Notes: generated from the letters alone by a model not told the origin. A DNA stretch of 32,717 nt from Streptomyces sp. OfavH-34-F (GCF_022347745.1 NZ_JAKRGC010000035.1:1-32717); one strand, 5' to 3'; numbered from the stretch's first letter, positions 8,002 to 15,513 are shown. Made by a program: numbers and translations.

Positions 8002-8211
8002 TCAGATGGCGCCGAACTCGTTGGCCACCAAACCGCGTACGAACGAAGCGAATGTGTCGGCGGAGACGGTTACGACCGGTCCGCCGTCCTGCTTGGAGTC
8101 CCGTACGGGGACGGTCCCAGTCGTGGTGGCGAGGTTGGCAGCGACCTCGACGCACGCACCACCATTCGAGCTGTACGAGGACTTGTACCAACGGAGGGAT
8201 TCGGTCGTCAC
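8002..8211 (-). CDS. DUF397 protein, copy 2 (XRE partner)
   Basis: 69-residue DUF397 protein with WYKSSYSSNGGACVEVAAN, VPVRDSKQDGG and VSADTFASFV. Its GTG start at 8211 overlaps the TGA stop of the XRE regulator gene by four bases (GTGA), so the two are translationally coupled and almost certainly act together. Copy 1 lies just downstream on the same strand but is not coupled. The role of DUF397 partners is to modulate the paired DUF5753 regulator; the biochemical mechanism is not settled. Confidence 0.9.
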   Translation of the reverse strand: MTTESLRWYKSSYSSNGGACVEVAANLATTTGTVPVRDSKQDGGPVVTVSADTFASFVRGLVANEFGAI

Positions 8212-9047
8212 GGGAGGCCCTTTCGCAACTGGCTGATCTTGGCCGCTGACTCTGCTTGCGACAGCGACTCGCCATGAAGCTGATGGTAGGTCGTGAGAAG
8301 CGGGACGACAGACGACGGTTCGCGATCGACGTGCCCCTGCGCTTGGGACTCGGCGTAGGCAACCACGGACCGGTCGGCGAGAGTGAGCAGGTAGATGGGC
8401 AGGTTGAAGGCCCGCCGGGCTCCTATACCGAACGGAGCGATGTGCACGAACCAGTTGGGTAGAGCTGCCAGCTCTTCCAGCCGTTGCAACTGCGCGTTCA
8501 TCACCTTCGGACCGCCGACAGCCTGAAGCAGACAGCTCTCGTCCATGACGACGAACACCACGGGGGGTCGGGCTCGCACCAGCGCCTCTTGCCGCTCCAG
8601 AAGGAACGAGACTCGTTCCTCCGCCTGCTGAGGCGTGATGGAGCCGCGATGCAGGTCACCCTCGGTCACTGCCCGTGCGTACTCCGGCGTCTGCATCAGA
8701 CCAGGAATGAGCCCGATCTCGAAGACGCGGATCTCCACGGCCCGGCCCTCGTATCCCACGTACTCGGGGAAGCCCTCCAGCAGGCTGCCGTGGCGCATGT
8801 CATGCCACTCGCGCTCGAACGACTCGGGCGTGCCCACCAAGTCGAAGGCGATGTCAGTTTTCCGCGAGAACGGAAGGGTTGCAGATTTGCGACCAGTTTC
8901 GATTGCCGAGATGTGGCGTCCGGTGCATCCGACCATCGAGGCGAGGTGATCCTGAATCCAGCCGCGCGACTCGCGCACCTTGCGTAACCGTGCTCCGTAA
9001 GCCGCTTGCGGCGATGCGTCCGGGTTCAGTTCCTTGATGTTGACCAA
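8208..9047 (-). CDS. XRE-family regulator with DUF5753 domain
   Basis: About 279 residues. The N-terminal helix-turn-helix (about residues 18-70: AAYGARLRKVRESRGW, GCTGRHISAIETGRK) binds DNA. The rest is the DUF5753 sensor-like domain (EGRAVEIRVFEIGLIPGLMQTPEYARAV, FVVMDESCL, PFGIGARRAFNLPIYLL). The family controls development and antibiotic genes in Streptomyces together with DUF397 partners. Start choice: the open frame reaches GTG 9068, but TTG 9047 has GGGAGGG 5 bases upstream and gives the usual family N-terminus VNIKELNPDASPQ, so it is preferred. The stop overlaps DUF397 copy 2. A GTGA-N7-TCAC element upstream may be its own operator. Confidence 0.88.
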   Translation of the reverse strand: MVNIKELNPDASPQAAYGARLRKVRESRGWIQDHLASMVGCTGRHISAIETGRKSATLPFSRKTDIAFDLVGTPESFEREWHDMRHGSLLEGFPEYVGYEGRAVEIRVFEIGLIPGLMQTPEYARAVTEGDLHRGSITPQQAEERVSFLLERQEALVRARPPVVFVVMDESCLLQAVGGPKVMNAQLQRLEELAALPNWFVHIAPFGIGARRAFNLPIYLLTLADRSVVAYAESQAQGHVDREPSSVVPLLTTYHQLHGESLSQAESAAKISQLRKGLP

Positions 9048-9080
9048 GATGCCCTCCCACTCTGCCACGTTGCTGACTCG

Positions 9081-9095
9081 GTGAGGCTAGGTCAC
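9081..9095. promoter_or_regulatory. Possible operator between XRE gene and divergent small ORF
   Basis: GTGAGGCTAGGTCAC is an interrupted palindrome (GTGA..CTAG..TCAC) 34 bp upstream of the preferred XRE start. It sits in the divergent region shared with the plus-strand small ORF and methyltransferase gene. Autoregulation by the XRE protein is inferred. Confidence 0.35.
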
Positions 9096-9141
9096 TCTGA
9101 GCGCTCCTGGTAGTGGTACGGCTACGGAGGGACACGAAAGA

Positions 9142-9447
9142 GTGCCTGTAGACGAGCATGGAACCGCCCCGGCCTTCGGCCCCCTTCCCGACCGAGCCGG
9201 CGGAGGCGCCCCGCAGCGCGGCCTGCGAAGAGGGCCGGACGTCTCGCGTTACGCGTCCCTCGCAGAGTACCCACCGTGCGAATGCGGTGCGGCGGTCTGC
9301 CCGGACACCCCGCCACCGCCCGAGCCACCCGAGTCGGCCGGACCGACCAAGTCGCCCGAGGCCGCAACCGGCGGGGCCGAGCGGTCGGACGACATCCGTG
9401 CGCGAGTGCGGGAGACGAACGCGATGCGCGCCAAGTACCGCCTGTAG
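9142..9447 (+). CDS. Small Cys/Pro-rich hypothetical protein
   Basis: 101 residues, not recognised as a named family. The middle reads SRYASLAEYPPCECGAAVCPD, with three cysteines in a CxCxxxxC arrangement, then a Pro-rich linker and a charged C-terminus (DDIRARVRETNAMRAKYRL). No signal peptide or membrane segment is seen. GTG 9142 has GGAGGG about 10 bases upstream. Its good codon bias near the 3' end supports it over the overlapping frame starting at 9158. It is 54 bp upstream of a PCMT-like methyltransferase on the same strand, so the two are probably co-transcribed. It could be a zinc-binding accessory protein or a modified-peptide precursor; neither is shown. Confidence 0.6.
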   Translation: MPVDEHGTAPAFGPLPDRAGGGAPQRGLRRGPDVSRYASLAEYPPCECGAAVCPDTPPPPEPPESAGPTKSPEAATGGAERSDDIRARVRETNAMRAKYRL

Positions 9448-9501
9448 AAGCCCCGTACGGCGCACCGGCAGTACCCCACGAGAGAGAGGACGGGACCAAC
9501 G

Positions 9502-10731
9502 ATGAGCAGCACGAACACGGGTACGGCAGCACGTCTGGACGACGGCGGCGGCGTGAGCGGGCGGACGGTACGTGCGTACGCCACCCGCGAGGAGGTGGGT
9601 TACGCGCTCACCATGAGCGGCGTCCTCAAGACGGCCTGGTTCGACGCCTATGCGCGCGTGCCGCGTGAGGCGTTCCTGCCGGACACGATCTGGCCGCTCG
9701 ACACGGCGGCCGGGGAGGCGGTCCGCGTATCGCGCTCCGAGGACGCGGAGGCGTGGCGCGGTTGTGCGCACGCGGACGCGCCGATCGTGACGCAGTGGGA
9801 CGACGGGCAGCACGAGGGCCCCGGACCCGGCAATGTGCCGACGTCGTCGGCGTCGATGCCGAGCACGGTGTTCCGGATGCTCGACGCCCTCAGGGTGGAC
9901 GACTACTGCCGCGTCCTGGAGATCGGCACGGGCACGGGCTGGAACGCGGCGCTCCTCGCCCACAAGGTGGGCGAGGAGAACGTGGTGACCGTGGAGGTGG
10001 ACGAGGCGGTGGCGGTACGCGCGCGGGACACCCTCGCCCACTACTTCGGCGTTCCGGTGGACGTCGTGCACGGGGACGGCCGCGCGGGGGCGCCGGGACG
10101 CGGGGTGTTCGACCGGGTCCTGGCGACGTGCGGGGTGCGCTCGGTCCCGTACGCGTGGATCACGCAGACGCGCCCCGGCGGACTCGTCGTGGCGCCGTGG
10201 GGCACGGCGTTCACGAGCGCCGACGCGCTGGTACGGCTCAGGGTCGGCCCGGAGGGGGAGAGCGCGAGCGGCCGATTTCTGGGCCCGGTGGAGTGCACGA
10301 AGCTCCGGGCGCACCGGACGGCCCCGATCGACCACGATGTGTACGCGCACCAACTCACTGACGTGCAGCCGTCGTTGGCTGATGCCGAGCCGGTAAGGGC
10401 CCTGGCGCGGTCCGACCGCTTCGACGCCCTGCCCTTCGCCTTGGGCCTGCGCGTCCCGCACTGTACGTACGTGGCCGCGCCGGAGCGGGGCGGCAGCCGG
10501 CCCCACTGGCTGTACAGCCGCAAGGACCGTTCCTGGGCGTGCGCGCTGCTCACGGAGGGCGAGGACACGGTCCGCGTGTGGCAGCACGGCCGACGCCGCC
10601 TGTGGGACGAGGCCCGGTCCGGCTTCGCGTGGTGGGTGGAGCGGGGACGCCCGGAGTGGGAACGGTTCGGCCTGACGGTGAACGAGGCGGGGGAGCGGGT
10701 CTGGCTGGACGAGGAGGGGTGCGGTTTGTGA
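9502..10731 (+). CDS. PCMT-like SAM methyltransferase with C-terminal extension
   Basis: 409 residues, about twice the length of housekeeping L-isoaspartyl O-methyltransferases. The N-terminal half has the PIMT fold: VPREAFLPD, SSASMPSTVFRML, the SAM-binding motif VLEIGTGTGWNAALLAH (about residues 137-153), VTVEVDEAVA, and the post-motif PYAWITQTRPGGLVVAPWG. The C-terminal ~190 residues (with PHWLYSRKDRSWACALL and FAWWVERGRPEWERFGLTV) form a separate domain found in actinobacterial relatives, including those acting on ribosomal peptides. ATG 9502 follows GAGAGAGGA. The neighbours, XRE/DUF397 on one side and a small Cys-rich ORF upstream, suggest a specialised peptide or protein substrate rather than repair. 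Confidence 0.83.
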   Translation: MSSTNTGTAARLDDGGGVSGRTVRAYATREEVGYALTMSGVLKTAWFDAYARVPREAFLPDTIWPLDTAAGEAVRVSRSEDAEAWRGCAHADAPIVTQWDDGQHEGPGPGNVPTSSASMPSTVFRMLDALRVDDYCRVLEIGTGTGWNAALLAHKVGEENVVTVEVDEAVAVRARDTLAHYFGVPVDVVHGDGRAGAPGRGVFDRVLATCGVRSVPYAWITQTRPGGLVVAPWGTAFTSADALVRLRVGPEGESASGRFLGPVECTKLRAHRTAPIDHDVYAHQLTDVQPSLADAEPVRALARSDRFDALPFALGLRVPHCTYVAAPERGGSRPHWLYSRKDRSWACALLTEGEDTVRVWQHGRRRLWDEARSGFAWWVERGRPEWERFGLTVNEAGERVWLDEEGCGL

Positions 10732-10807
10732 GGCCGGGGGGCGGGGGAGTACCGGGGAGGTGGCCGGGGGCGGTGCCTTCGCGGGGTGAAGGCGCAGGTC
10801 GCGGGAC

Positions 10808-10958
10808 GTGCTCCCTGCGTACGCGGGGATGGCCCGAAGGTGGACGAGGCCCGGCGGCTCGCCAAGGAATGCTCCCCGCGCCTGCGGGGATGGCCGCGCG
10901 GTGGCCGGCCGGCGCGACGCGGGGGACGAGCGGCCCCCGCCCGTACGGGGACGGCATG
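10808..10958 (+). CRISPR. Decayed type I-E array, 3 repeats and 2 spacers
   Basis: Degenerate 29-bp repeats at 10808-10836, 10869-10897 and 10930-10958 keep an exact 61-bp period with 32-bp spacers (10837-10868, 10898-10929). The first still reads GTGCTCCCTGC..GCGGGGATGG. The third is heavily changed (CCCCCGC..ACGGGGACGG) and is recognised by position. GCGCAGGTC precedes it at the same offset as in array 1. This looks like an eroding array without local cas genes. Confidence 0.75.
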
Positions 10959-11255
10959 GGCCTCGGCCCGTACGTACGTCACAACCGTGACCACGGCCCG
11001 CTCGTTGCCCGGAGCGGTTCCACGCCCTCGCGGACGGACGGGCAGCGTTCGGCGCGGCGGCAGCACCCGGGCGGCCGGCCCCTGCAACCCGTACGGCACT
11101 GCGGTGGTTGCGTACGGTCGGCTGGGCGCCGGGGCCATGTGTAACAGGACTGTCAGGGACACGTACCAGCGGCGTGGGATCGGAACGAGCCCGGTTCAGG
11201 TCCTCTCCTAGTGATCAACAGCGCGCCACCTCCCACTCACAGCAAGGAAGTCCCG
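10959..11255. other. Intergenic, no gene seen
   Basis: About 300 bp between array 2 and the DUF4232 gene. No frame shows a credible start with coding bias. A fourth CRISPR repeat is not found at the next 61-bp register. TAGTGAT (11209-11215) is a possible -10 for the lipoprotein gene but has no clear -35. Confidence 0.5.
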
Positions 11256-11948
11256 ATGCTCGTGCAGCCGAAGCTGACGAAGAAGCTCACCCTCGCCGCC
11301 GTGGCCGTCCTCGCGGGCCTGAGCCTGACGGCCTGCCAGGACAGCGACACCGGCACCGACGCCGCTCCGCCGAAGGACGCCGCGTCCGCCCCGGCGGCCG
11401 GGAACTCCACCGCCCCCTCGGGCAGCACCGGCGGCAACGGCGGAGCCGCCACGGACAACGGCGGCAAGGGTGGCAACGGCGGCACCGGCGGTGACTCGGG
11501 CGACGCTTCCGGCAGCGACAAGGGCAGCGGTGGCGGCCGGATCAACACCGGTCCGTGCCAGACGGCCAATCTCACCATCACCGCCGCCCACGGCATGGCC
11601 GAGGGCGACGTGCTGGTCAGCCTGAAGAACAACAGCGACGCCTGCTCGCTCAAGGGCTTCCCCGGCGTCGACCTGAACACGTCGGACGGCGACACCTTCA
11701 GCGCGGCCCGCAGCGCGAACACCCCGCAGGAGGTCGTCCTCGGCGGCGGCGAGACCACCCGCTTCACGCTCCACACCCCGCCCAACAACACCGGCGGCAC
11801 CGGCCTCCGGATCGTCTCCATCGTCGTGACCCCGCCGAACGAGACGCACTCCAAGACGCTCCGGATCGGCCTCAGCCTCCCGGTGACCGACGGCTCGGAG
11901 TCGGGCCCGGGCGTCACGGTCGAGCCCGTCGGCTACGGCAAGCAGTGA
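11256..11948 (+). CDS. DUF4232 secreted lipoprotein
   Basis: 230 residues. The N-terminus has basic residues, a hydrophobic core (LAAVAVLAGLSL) and the lipobox LTAC with Cys27, so it is expected to be lipid-anchored outside the membrane. A low-complexity Gly/Asn/Asp/Ser linker follows (about residues 28-95). The globular C-terminal part matches DUF4232, with the paired cysteines in GPCQTANL and DACSLKGFPGV, and VLGGGETTRFTL. DUF4232 proteins are common actinobacterial surface proteins of unknown role. ATG 11256 follows AAGGAAG by 5 bases. Confidence 0.88.
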   Translation: MLVQPKLTKKLTLAAVAVLAGLSLTACQDSDTGTDAAPPKDAASAPAAGNSTAPSGSTGGNGGAATDNGGKGGNGGTGGDSGDASGSDKGSGGGRINTGPCQTANLTITAAHGMAEGDVLVSLKNNSDACSLKGFPGVDLNTSDGDTFSAARSANTPQEVVLGGGETTRFTLHTPPNNTGGTGLRIVSIVVTPPNETHSKTLRIGLSLPVTDGSESGPGVTVEPVGYGKQ

Positions 11949-11954
11949 CACGCG

Positions 11955-11972
11955 TCCTCTCGTCGGAGGACT
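11955..11972 (+). terminator. Short hairpin after DUF4232 gene
   Basis: GTCCTC (11955-11960) and GAGGAC (11967-11972) form a 6-bp stem with a 6-base loop, starting 6 bases after the lipoprotein stop. It is weak but well placed. Confidence 0.35.
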
Positions 11973-12180
11973 AGGCGCGCGGGGACGGTCCAGTCGGGGT
12001 GGCTTCTTCGGGCTGGCATGGGGCTGCTCGTTGGCATCTGCGCGCAACGGCCCGCGACGGCGGCCCGGACGATGCGGCAAGGTGTCCCCCGTACAGGCCG
12101 CACCGGTGGCGTGTACGCGTTGAGTCACAATGCGCCCGGCACTCGACAACCAGCCACAACGGCCGGTTTACGATGCGTCG

Positions 12181-12810
12181 ATGCTGCCCTTCGCCCCGCC
12201 GCGGATACCGGCGAACGAACTCAGGCCCGGCCGTTACTGGTACGCCATAGCGGCCGCGATCGTGGTGGTGCTGATCGCCTCGGGCGTGGCCGTCGCGGTG
12301 TACCAGTTCAAGGCCGTGTCCGACGCCGTGGACACCCACCACAGGTTCGCCAACGGTGACACCGTCTCCCTCCGGCTCGGCCCGGACAGCGAGAAGTCGA
12401 TCTGGATCAAGGAACGCGGGCCGTCCGACGACCAGAAGTGCAGCATCGCCGGCCCGGGCGATCCCAGGCTCGGCGATCCGGGGATCGACTTCTACTGGAC
12501 CAGCGACGAGACCTGGAACCCCCTGTTCGTCCTCCACGTGAGCCGGCCCGGCACGTACGAGGTCACCTGCGAGTCCCGGGGGCCGTCGGAGTATGCCGTC
12601 GGGGACTCCGGGGGATTCGTCGACTTCATGCGCGGTTCGGTCTGGGCGATCGTGCTCCCGTTGTGCGGGGTCGGCATCGCCCTGGCCATCGTGATCGTCG
12701 TCGCCGTCCGCCGCAGCGACCACCGCAAGCGGCTACAGGCGGAACGCCTCGGTCCCGCCTCCGGCTGGGGACCGGCCGCAGCCGACGGTGAACGTCACAC
12801 CGGGGTGTGA
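12181..12810 (+). CDS. Two-TM membrane protein with external domain
   Basis: 209 residues, family not recognised. A transmembrane helix (about residues 20-42, YWYAIAAAIVVVLIASGVAVAVYQF region) leads into a ~110-residue extracytoplasmic domain with two cysteines (QKCSIAG, EVTCESRG) that could form a disulfide. A second helix follows (about 158-180, IVLPLCGVGIALAIVIVVAV) with a basic cytoplasmic tail. An upstream ATG at 12130 is in frame, but the 51 bases between have poor third-position G/C. TACGAT lies at -12 to -7 from ATG 12181, fitting a leaderless transcript, so 12181 is preferred. Confidence 0.75.
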   Translation: MLPFAPPRIPANELRPGRYWYAIAAAIVVVLIASGVAVAVYQFKAVSDAVDTHHRFANGDTVSLRLGPDSEKSIWIKERGPSDDQKCSIAGPGDPRLGDPGIDFYWTSDETWNPLFVLHVSRPGTYEVTCESRGPSEYAVGDSGGFVDFMRGSVWAIVLPLCGVGIALAIVIVVAVRRSDHRKRLQAERLGPASGWGPAAADGERHTGV

Positions 12811-12971
12811 AGGGCGGGGGTTACGTCGCGCCCGCCGAAGCCGCTGCGGGCGGCGCCAGTCCGTGACACCCTTGCGGGAGCCGACGGCGGGTTGGCGCCG
12901 GAACGCTTCCCGCACGACGGCGGAGCCGTGGACCGGCCCACCCGAAATACCCACTGCGAGAGCTTTGGTTC
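12811..12971. other. Intergenic upstream of array 3 leader
   Basis: No gene is seen. G/C-rich sequence grades into an AT-richer stretch from about 12940 that belongs to the leader of CRISPR array 3. Confidence 0.5.
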
Positions 12972-13039
12972 TTATGTCAGTTCCAGTGAAAGTGGTCAAA
13001 AACAGCGCTCCCACGCTGTAAACCAGCAGCTCAAGAAGC
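12972..13039 (+). promoter_or_regulatory. CRISPR leader (array 3)
   Basis: TTATGTC (12972-12978) and GTGAAAGTGGTC (12986-12997) stand 68 and 54 bp before the first repeat, the same offsets as in array 1. The final 20 bases (TAAAC..GCAG.TCA.GAAG pattern) also align with array 1 without gaps. Conservation at fixed distance marks a functional I-E leader. Confidence 0.8.
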
Positions 13040-13444
13040 CTGCTCCCCGCACGCGCGGGGATGGTCCTCCGTACGGGTGGTGGCGGGTGCCACCGCTCCT
13101 CTGCTCCCCGCACGCGCGGGGATGGTCCCGAGCCGGGCCACCCGGTTCGGGTACACCCCGGCTGCTCCCCGCACGCGCGGGGATGGTCCCGCGTGGACCT
13201 CGTGGTGCCACGCGAGCGGCGACTGCTCCCCGCGCACGCGGGGATGGTCCACTTCCGCTTCGGTCCGGACCAGCTGAGGGGCGTCGAGGAGTTCTGCTCC
13301 CCGCGCACGCGGGGATGGTCCCGGCCTGCGCGGCATGGGCCTGTGGCAGGGCCTCTGCTCCCCGCGCACGCGGGGATGGTCCCGACAACGGCAGATGCGC
13401 GGAGCTGCGAAGCGTTTGCTCCCCGCATCTGCGGGGACGGCCCC
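13040..13444 (+). CRISPR. Type I-E array, 7 repeats and 6 spacers
   Basis: 29-bp repeats start at 13040, 13101, 13162, 13223, 13294, 13355 and 13416. Spacers are 32 bp except the fourth (13252-13293), which is 42 bp. Repeats 1-3 have the loop ACGCGC and repeats 4-6 have GCACGC. The last repeat is degenerate (CATCTGCGGGGACGG), placing the leader on the left and transcription on the plus strand. No cas genes are within the window. Confidence 0.96.
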
Positions 13445-13578
13445 AGCGCCCCAACAGGGCTCGTACGAGGGGGCGTTCCGCGCGTTTCAGGTACCCCCGG
13501 CGGGGCCCGGCGGGGCCGTCCGCGCCGCCCCCGCTTCTCCTGGTCCCCGGTCGTTCCGTTCGGCTACCGTGGCGCCGT

Positions 13579-14508
13579 ATGAGCGATACCCGCACTCACG
13601 CGCCCGCTGACATCACCGCCGACCTGATCCGCGAACTCCTGCGCGACCAGCATCCCGATCTCGCCGGGCTTCCCCTGAGCCTCGGGGCGAAGGGGTGGGA
13701 CAACCAGTTGTGGCGGCTGGGGGACGAGCTGGCCGTGCGGTTGCCGTGGGCGACGGCGGGGGCGGACGAGTTGCTGCTCAAGGAGCACGCGTGGGTGCCG
13801 GAGCTGGCCCCGGACCTTCCGTTGCCGGTTCCCGTGCCGCAGCGGCTGGGCGTGCCGTCCGAGCGGTTTCCGCGGAGCTGGCTGGTCACCACGTGGGTGC
13901 CGGGGGAGCCGGCCGACCGGGTTCCGGTGGCGCGGGGCGAGGACGCGGCCGACCGGCTGGCCGGGTTCCTCACGGCGCTGCACCGGCCGGCCCCCGCCGG
14001 GGCGCCCGAGGGGCGGGGGCGGGGCGGGCCGCTGGCCCCGTACGGGAAGTACTTCGAGCACTCCCTCGCCTCCGTCACCGAGCGGGGCCTCTTCCCCGAC
14101 CCGGAGGGCCTTCGCGCGGTCTGGGAGGACGCGGCGGCCGCCTCCGACTGGACCGGCCCCGCGATGTGGGTGCACGGCGATCTGCACTCCGCCAACGTGC
14201 TGACGGCGGAAGGCACGTTCTGCGGGGTCATCGACTTCGGTGACCTCTTCGCGGGCGACCCGGCCTGCGACCTGGCGGCCGTGTGGAATCTGCTTCCGGC
14301 GGACGTCGCGGACCGTTTCCACGCCGCCTACGAACCGACCCCCGACGTGGCGACTCTGCGCCGTGCCCGGGGCTGGGCGGTCCTGCGCGGGATGTCCGGC
14401 CTGCTCATCGGGGACGACGGCGACCGCGGCCTCTCCAACGGGAAGCCGACCTGGGGCCCGCCGGCGCGGGCGGCGCTGGAGCGGCTGGTGGCGACGGCGA
14501 CGCGGTGA
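13579..14508 (+). CDS. APH-family phosphotransferase
   Basis: 309-residue APH/ChoK-type small-molecule kinase. The N-terminal lobe has GAKGWDNQLWRLGDELAVRLP, where the conserved GWDN segment marks the macrolide/aminoglycoside kinase-like group. The catalytic loop is WVHGDLHSANVL (about residues 196-207) and the metal site is VIDFGDLFAGDPACDLA (about 216-232), so all key residues are present. TACCGT lies 14 to 9 bases before the ATG and there is no ribosome site, suggesting a leaderless message. It starts 134 bp after CRISPR array 3 with nothing linking the two. Antibiotic inactivation is possible but unproven. Confidence 0.88.
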   Translation: MSDTRTHAPADITADLIRELLRDQHPDLAGLPLSLGAKGWDNQLWRLGDELAVRLPWATAGADELLLKEHAWVPELAPDLPLPVPVPQRLGVPSERFPRSWLVTTWVPGEPADRVPVARGEDAADRLAGFLTALHRPAPAGAPEGRGRGGPLAPYGKYFEHSLASVTERGLFPDPEGLRAVWEDAAAASDWTGPAMWVHGDLHSANVLTAEGTFCGVIDFGDLFAGDPACDLAAVWNLLPADVADRFHAAYEPTPDVATLRRARGWAVLRGMSGLLIGDDGDRGLSNGKPTWGPPARAALERLVATATR

Positions 14509-14647
14509 GGCCGGCGCGGCGTACGCGGAGGGCTGGGCGGCCGGAGGCGGTGTGAACGGGGAGGGCCGCCCCGAGTAGCGTGCTCCGTGAGACGCCGACG
14601 TGCCGGCCGACAGGGCCGGCTCGGCGTCACGGGGAGGGGCGGGGGCC

Positions 14648-14830
14648 ATGACCGAGGGCGACTGGGACGACGACAGCGCGTACGACGACGCCGTTCAACG
14701 TGCCCAACGGGCAACGCGGTTCGGGTGGCTGACCATCGGCGCGACGGTGGCGGCCTTCTTCGCGGTCCTCTGCGGCGTGGCGGTGGTCATCGCCCTGGCC
14801 GCCTACGCGTACATCGAGGCGCGGAGTTAG
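14648..14830 (+). CDS. Small single-TM membrane protein
   Basis: 60 residues, family not recognised. An acidic N-terminus (MTEGDWDDDSAYDDAV) is followed by a hydrophobic helix from about residue 26 to 57 (FGWLTIGATVAAFFAVLCGVAVVIALAAYAYI). ATG 14648 is preceded by GGGAGGGG about 10 bases upstream. The longer in-frame extension to 14600 has no ribosome site. It is 139 bp after the phosphotransferase gene on the same strand; partnership is not evident. Confidence 0.65.
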   Translation: MTEGDWDDDSAYDDAVQRAQRATRFGWLTIGATVAAFFAVLCGVAVVIALAAYAYIEARS

Positions 14831-14928
14831 GGCGTACCGTCCTGGCGTGCCGGGCAGCCCGCGTCAGCGGAACCGTCCCGGCCCGCCCCTGCGCCCAACG
14901 CCCCGCGCGGGAGTGCCGACTTGAGCAC

Positions 14929-15117
14929 TCAGCCCCCGTACGGGCCCATGCCCTGGCTCTGGGCGTGGCTGTGCGCCAGGCCCTGCGCGTGACCCTGCTG
15001 GGCGGCGCCGCGTCCTGCGGCGCCCGGCTCGCCGGAGCCGCCCCGGCGGCGCAGGGCGACGAGGCACGCGGCCAGGACCACGACGACAACAGCTACGACG
15101 ACAACGGCCACGATCAT
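14929..15117 (-). CDS. Small membrane protein with His/Gln/Gly tail
   Basis: 62 residues, family not recognised. The N-terminus is a valine-rich transmembrane helix (MIVAVVVVAVVVVVLAACLVAL) followed by RRR, predicting a cytoplasmic tail that is rich in Gly, Gln and His (AQGLAHSHAQSQGMG). ATG 15117 is chosen because the helix begins there and GGGGA lies about 6 bases upstream. It is the only minus-strand gene between two plus-strand units. Confidence 0.6.
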   Translation of the reverse strand: MIVAVVVVAVVVVVLAACLVALRRRGGSGEPGAAGRGAAQQGHAQGLAHSHAQSQGMGPYGG

Positions 15118-15513
15118 GATTTCCCCGTTCCGCGGGAGAAACCGGTCCCCCGGCACCCGCTGGCTTTCGTCCCATCCTCGCCGGTCGGAGGCCGGAGCGG
15201 AAGGGCGGTTCCGGCCCCGTTGCGGACCGTCTCCCGCTCAGACCTCGCCACAGGCCCCGCGAAGAGTCACGTACGCCGGCCTCGACGGCCACCCACGCGC
15301 GGCGCCTCGACTTCTCCTGAACACCGCCAGGCCGCGCGTGGCTCGGGCGGCCCGACGGTCCGCTCGGCCCCTCCGCGTCGTGGTCCGGCCGTGGAGGGGA
15401 GCCCGGCGCCGGGCACTGGCTCGTGGGGCCGGTCTCGTCACGGCGAATCCTTTTCGGGGCGCGCGTCTCCTATACATGTGCCGACGGACGTCGGCGAGAG
15501 TGGAGGAGGACTC
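15118..15513. other. Divergent intergenic region before the sigma-factor unit
   Basis: About 400 bp with no supported gene. TATACAT at 15471-15477 is a conspicuous AT island 36 bp before the next start and could be a -10 box; no matching -35 is clear. A 7-bp inverted repeat GCCGACG-GA-CGTCGGC (15480-15495) lies just downstream of it. Confidence 0.5.
15480..15495. promoter_or_regulatory. Inverted repeat near start of sigma-factor unit
   Basis: GCCGACG and CGTCGGC separated by GA form a near-perfect 16-bp palindrome 3 bp after a TATACAT element and 18 bp before the small ORF at 15514. The position suits a repressor operator. Confidence 0.4.

Noticed and set aside
10991..11019. Possible fourth repeat of CRISPR array 2 at the next 61-bp register
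   Set aside because: The sequence lacks the CCCCGC...GCGGGG stem; the periodic signal ends at 10958.
12892..13578. Open frames running through CRISPR array 3 with repeated RTRGDGP or ARGWS-like peptides
   Set aside because: The peptide repeats are just the translated 29-bp CRISPR repeats; the downstream phosphotransferase is better started at 13579.
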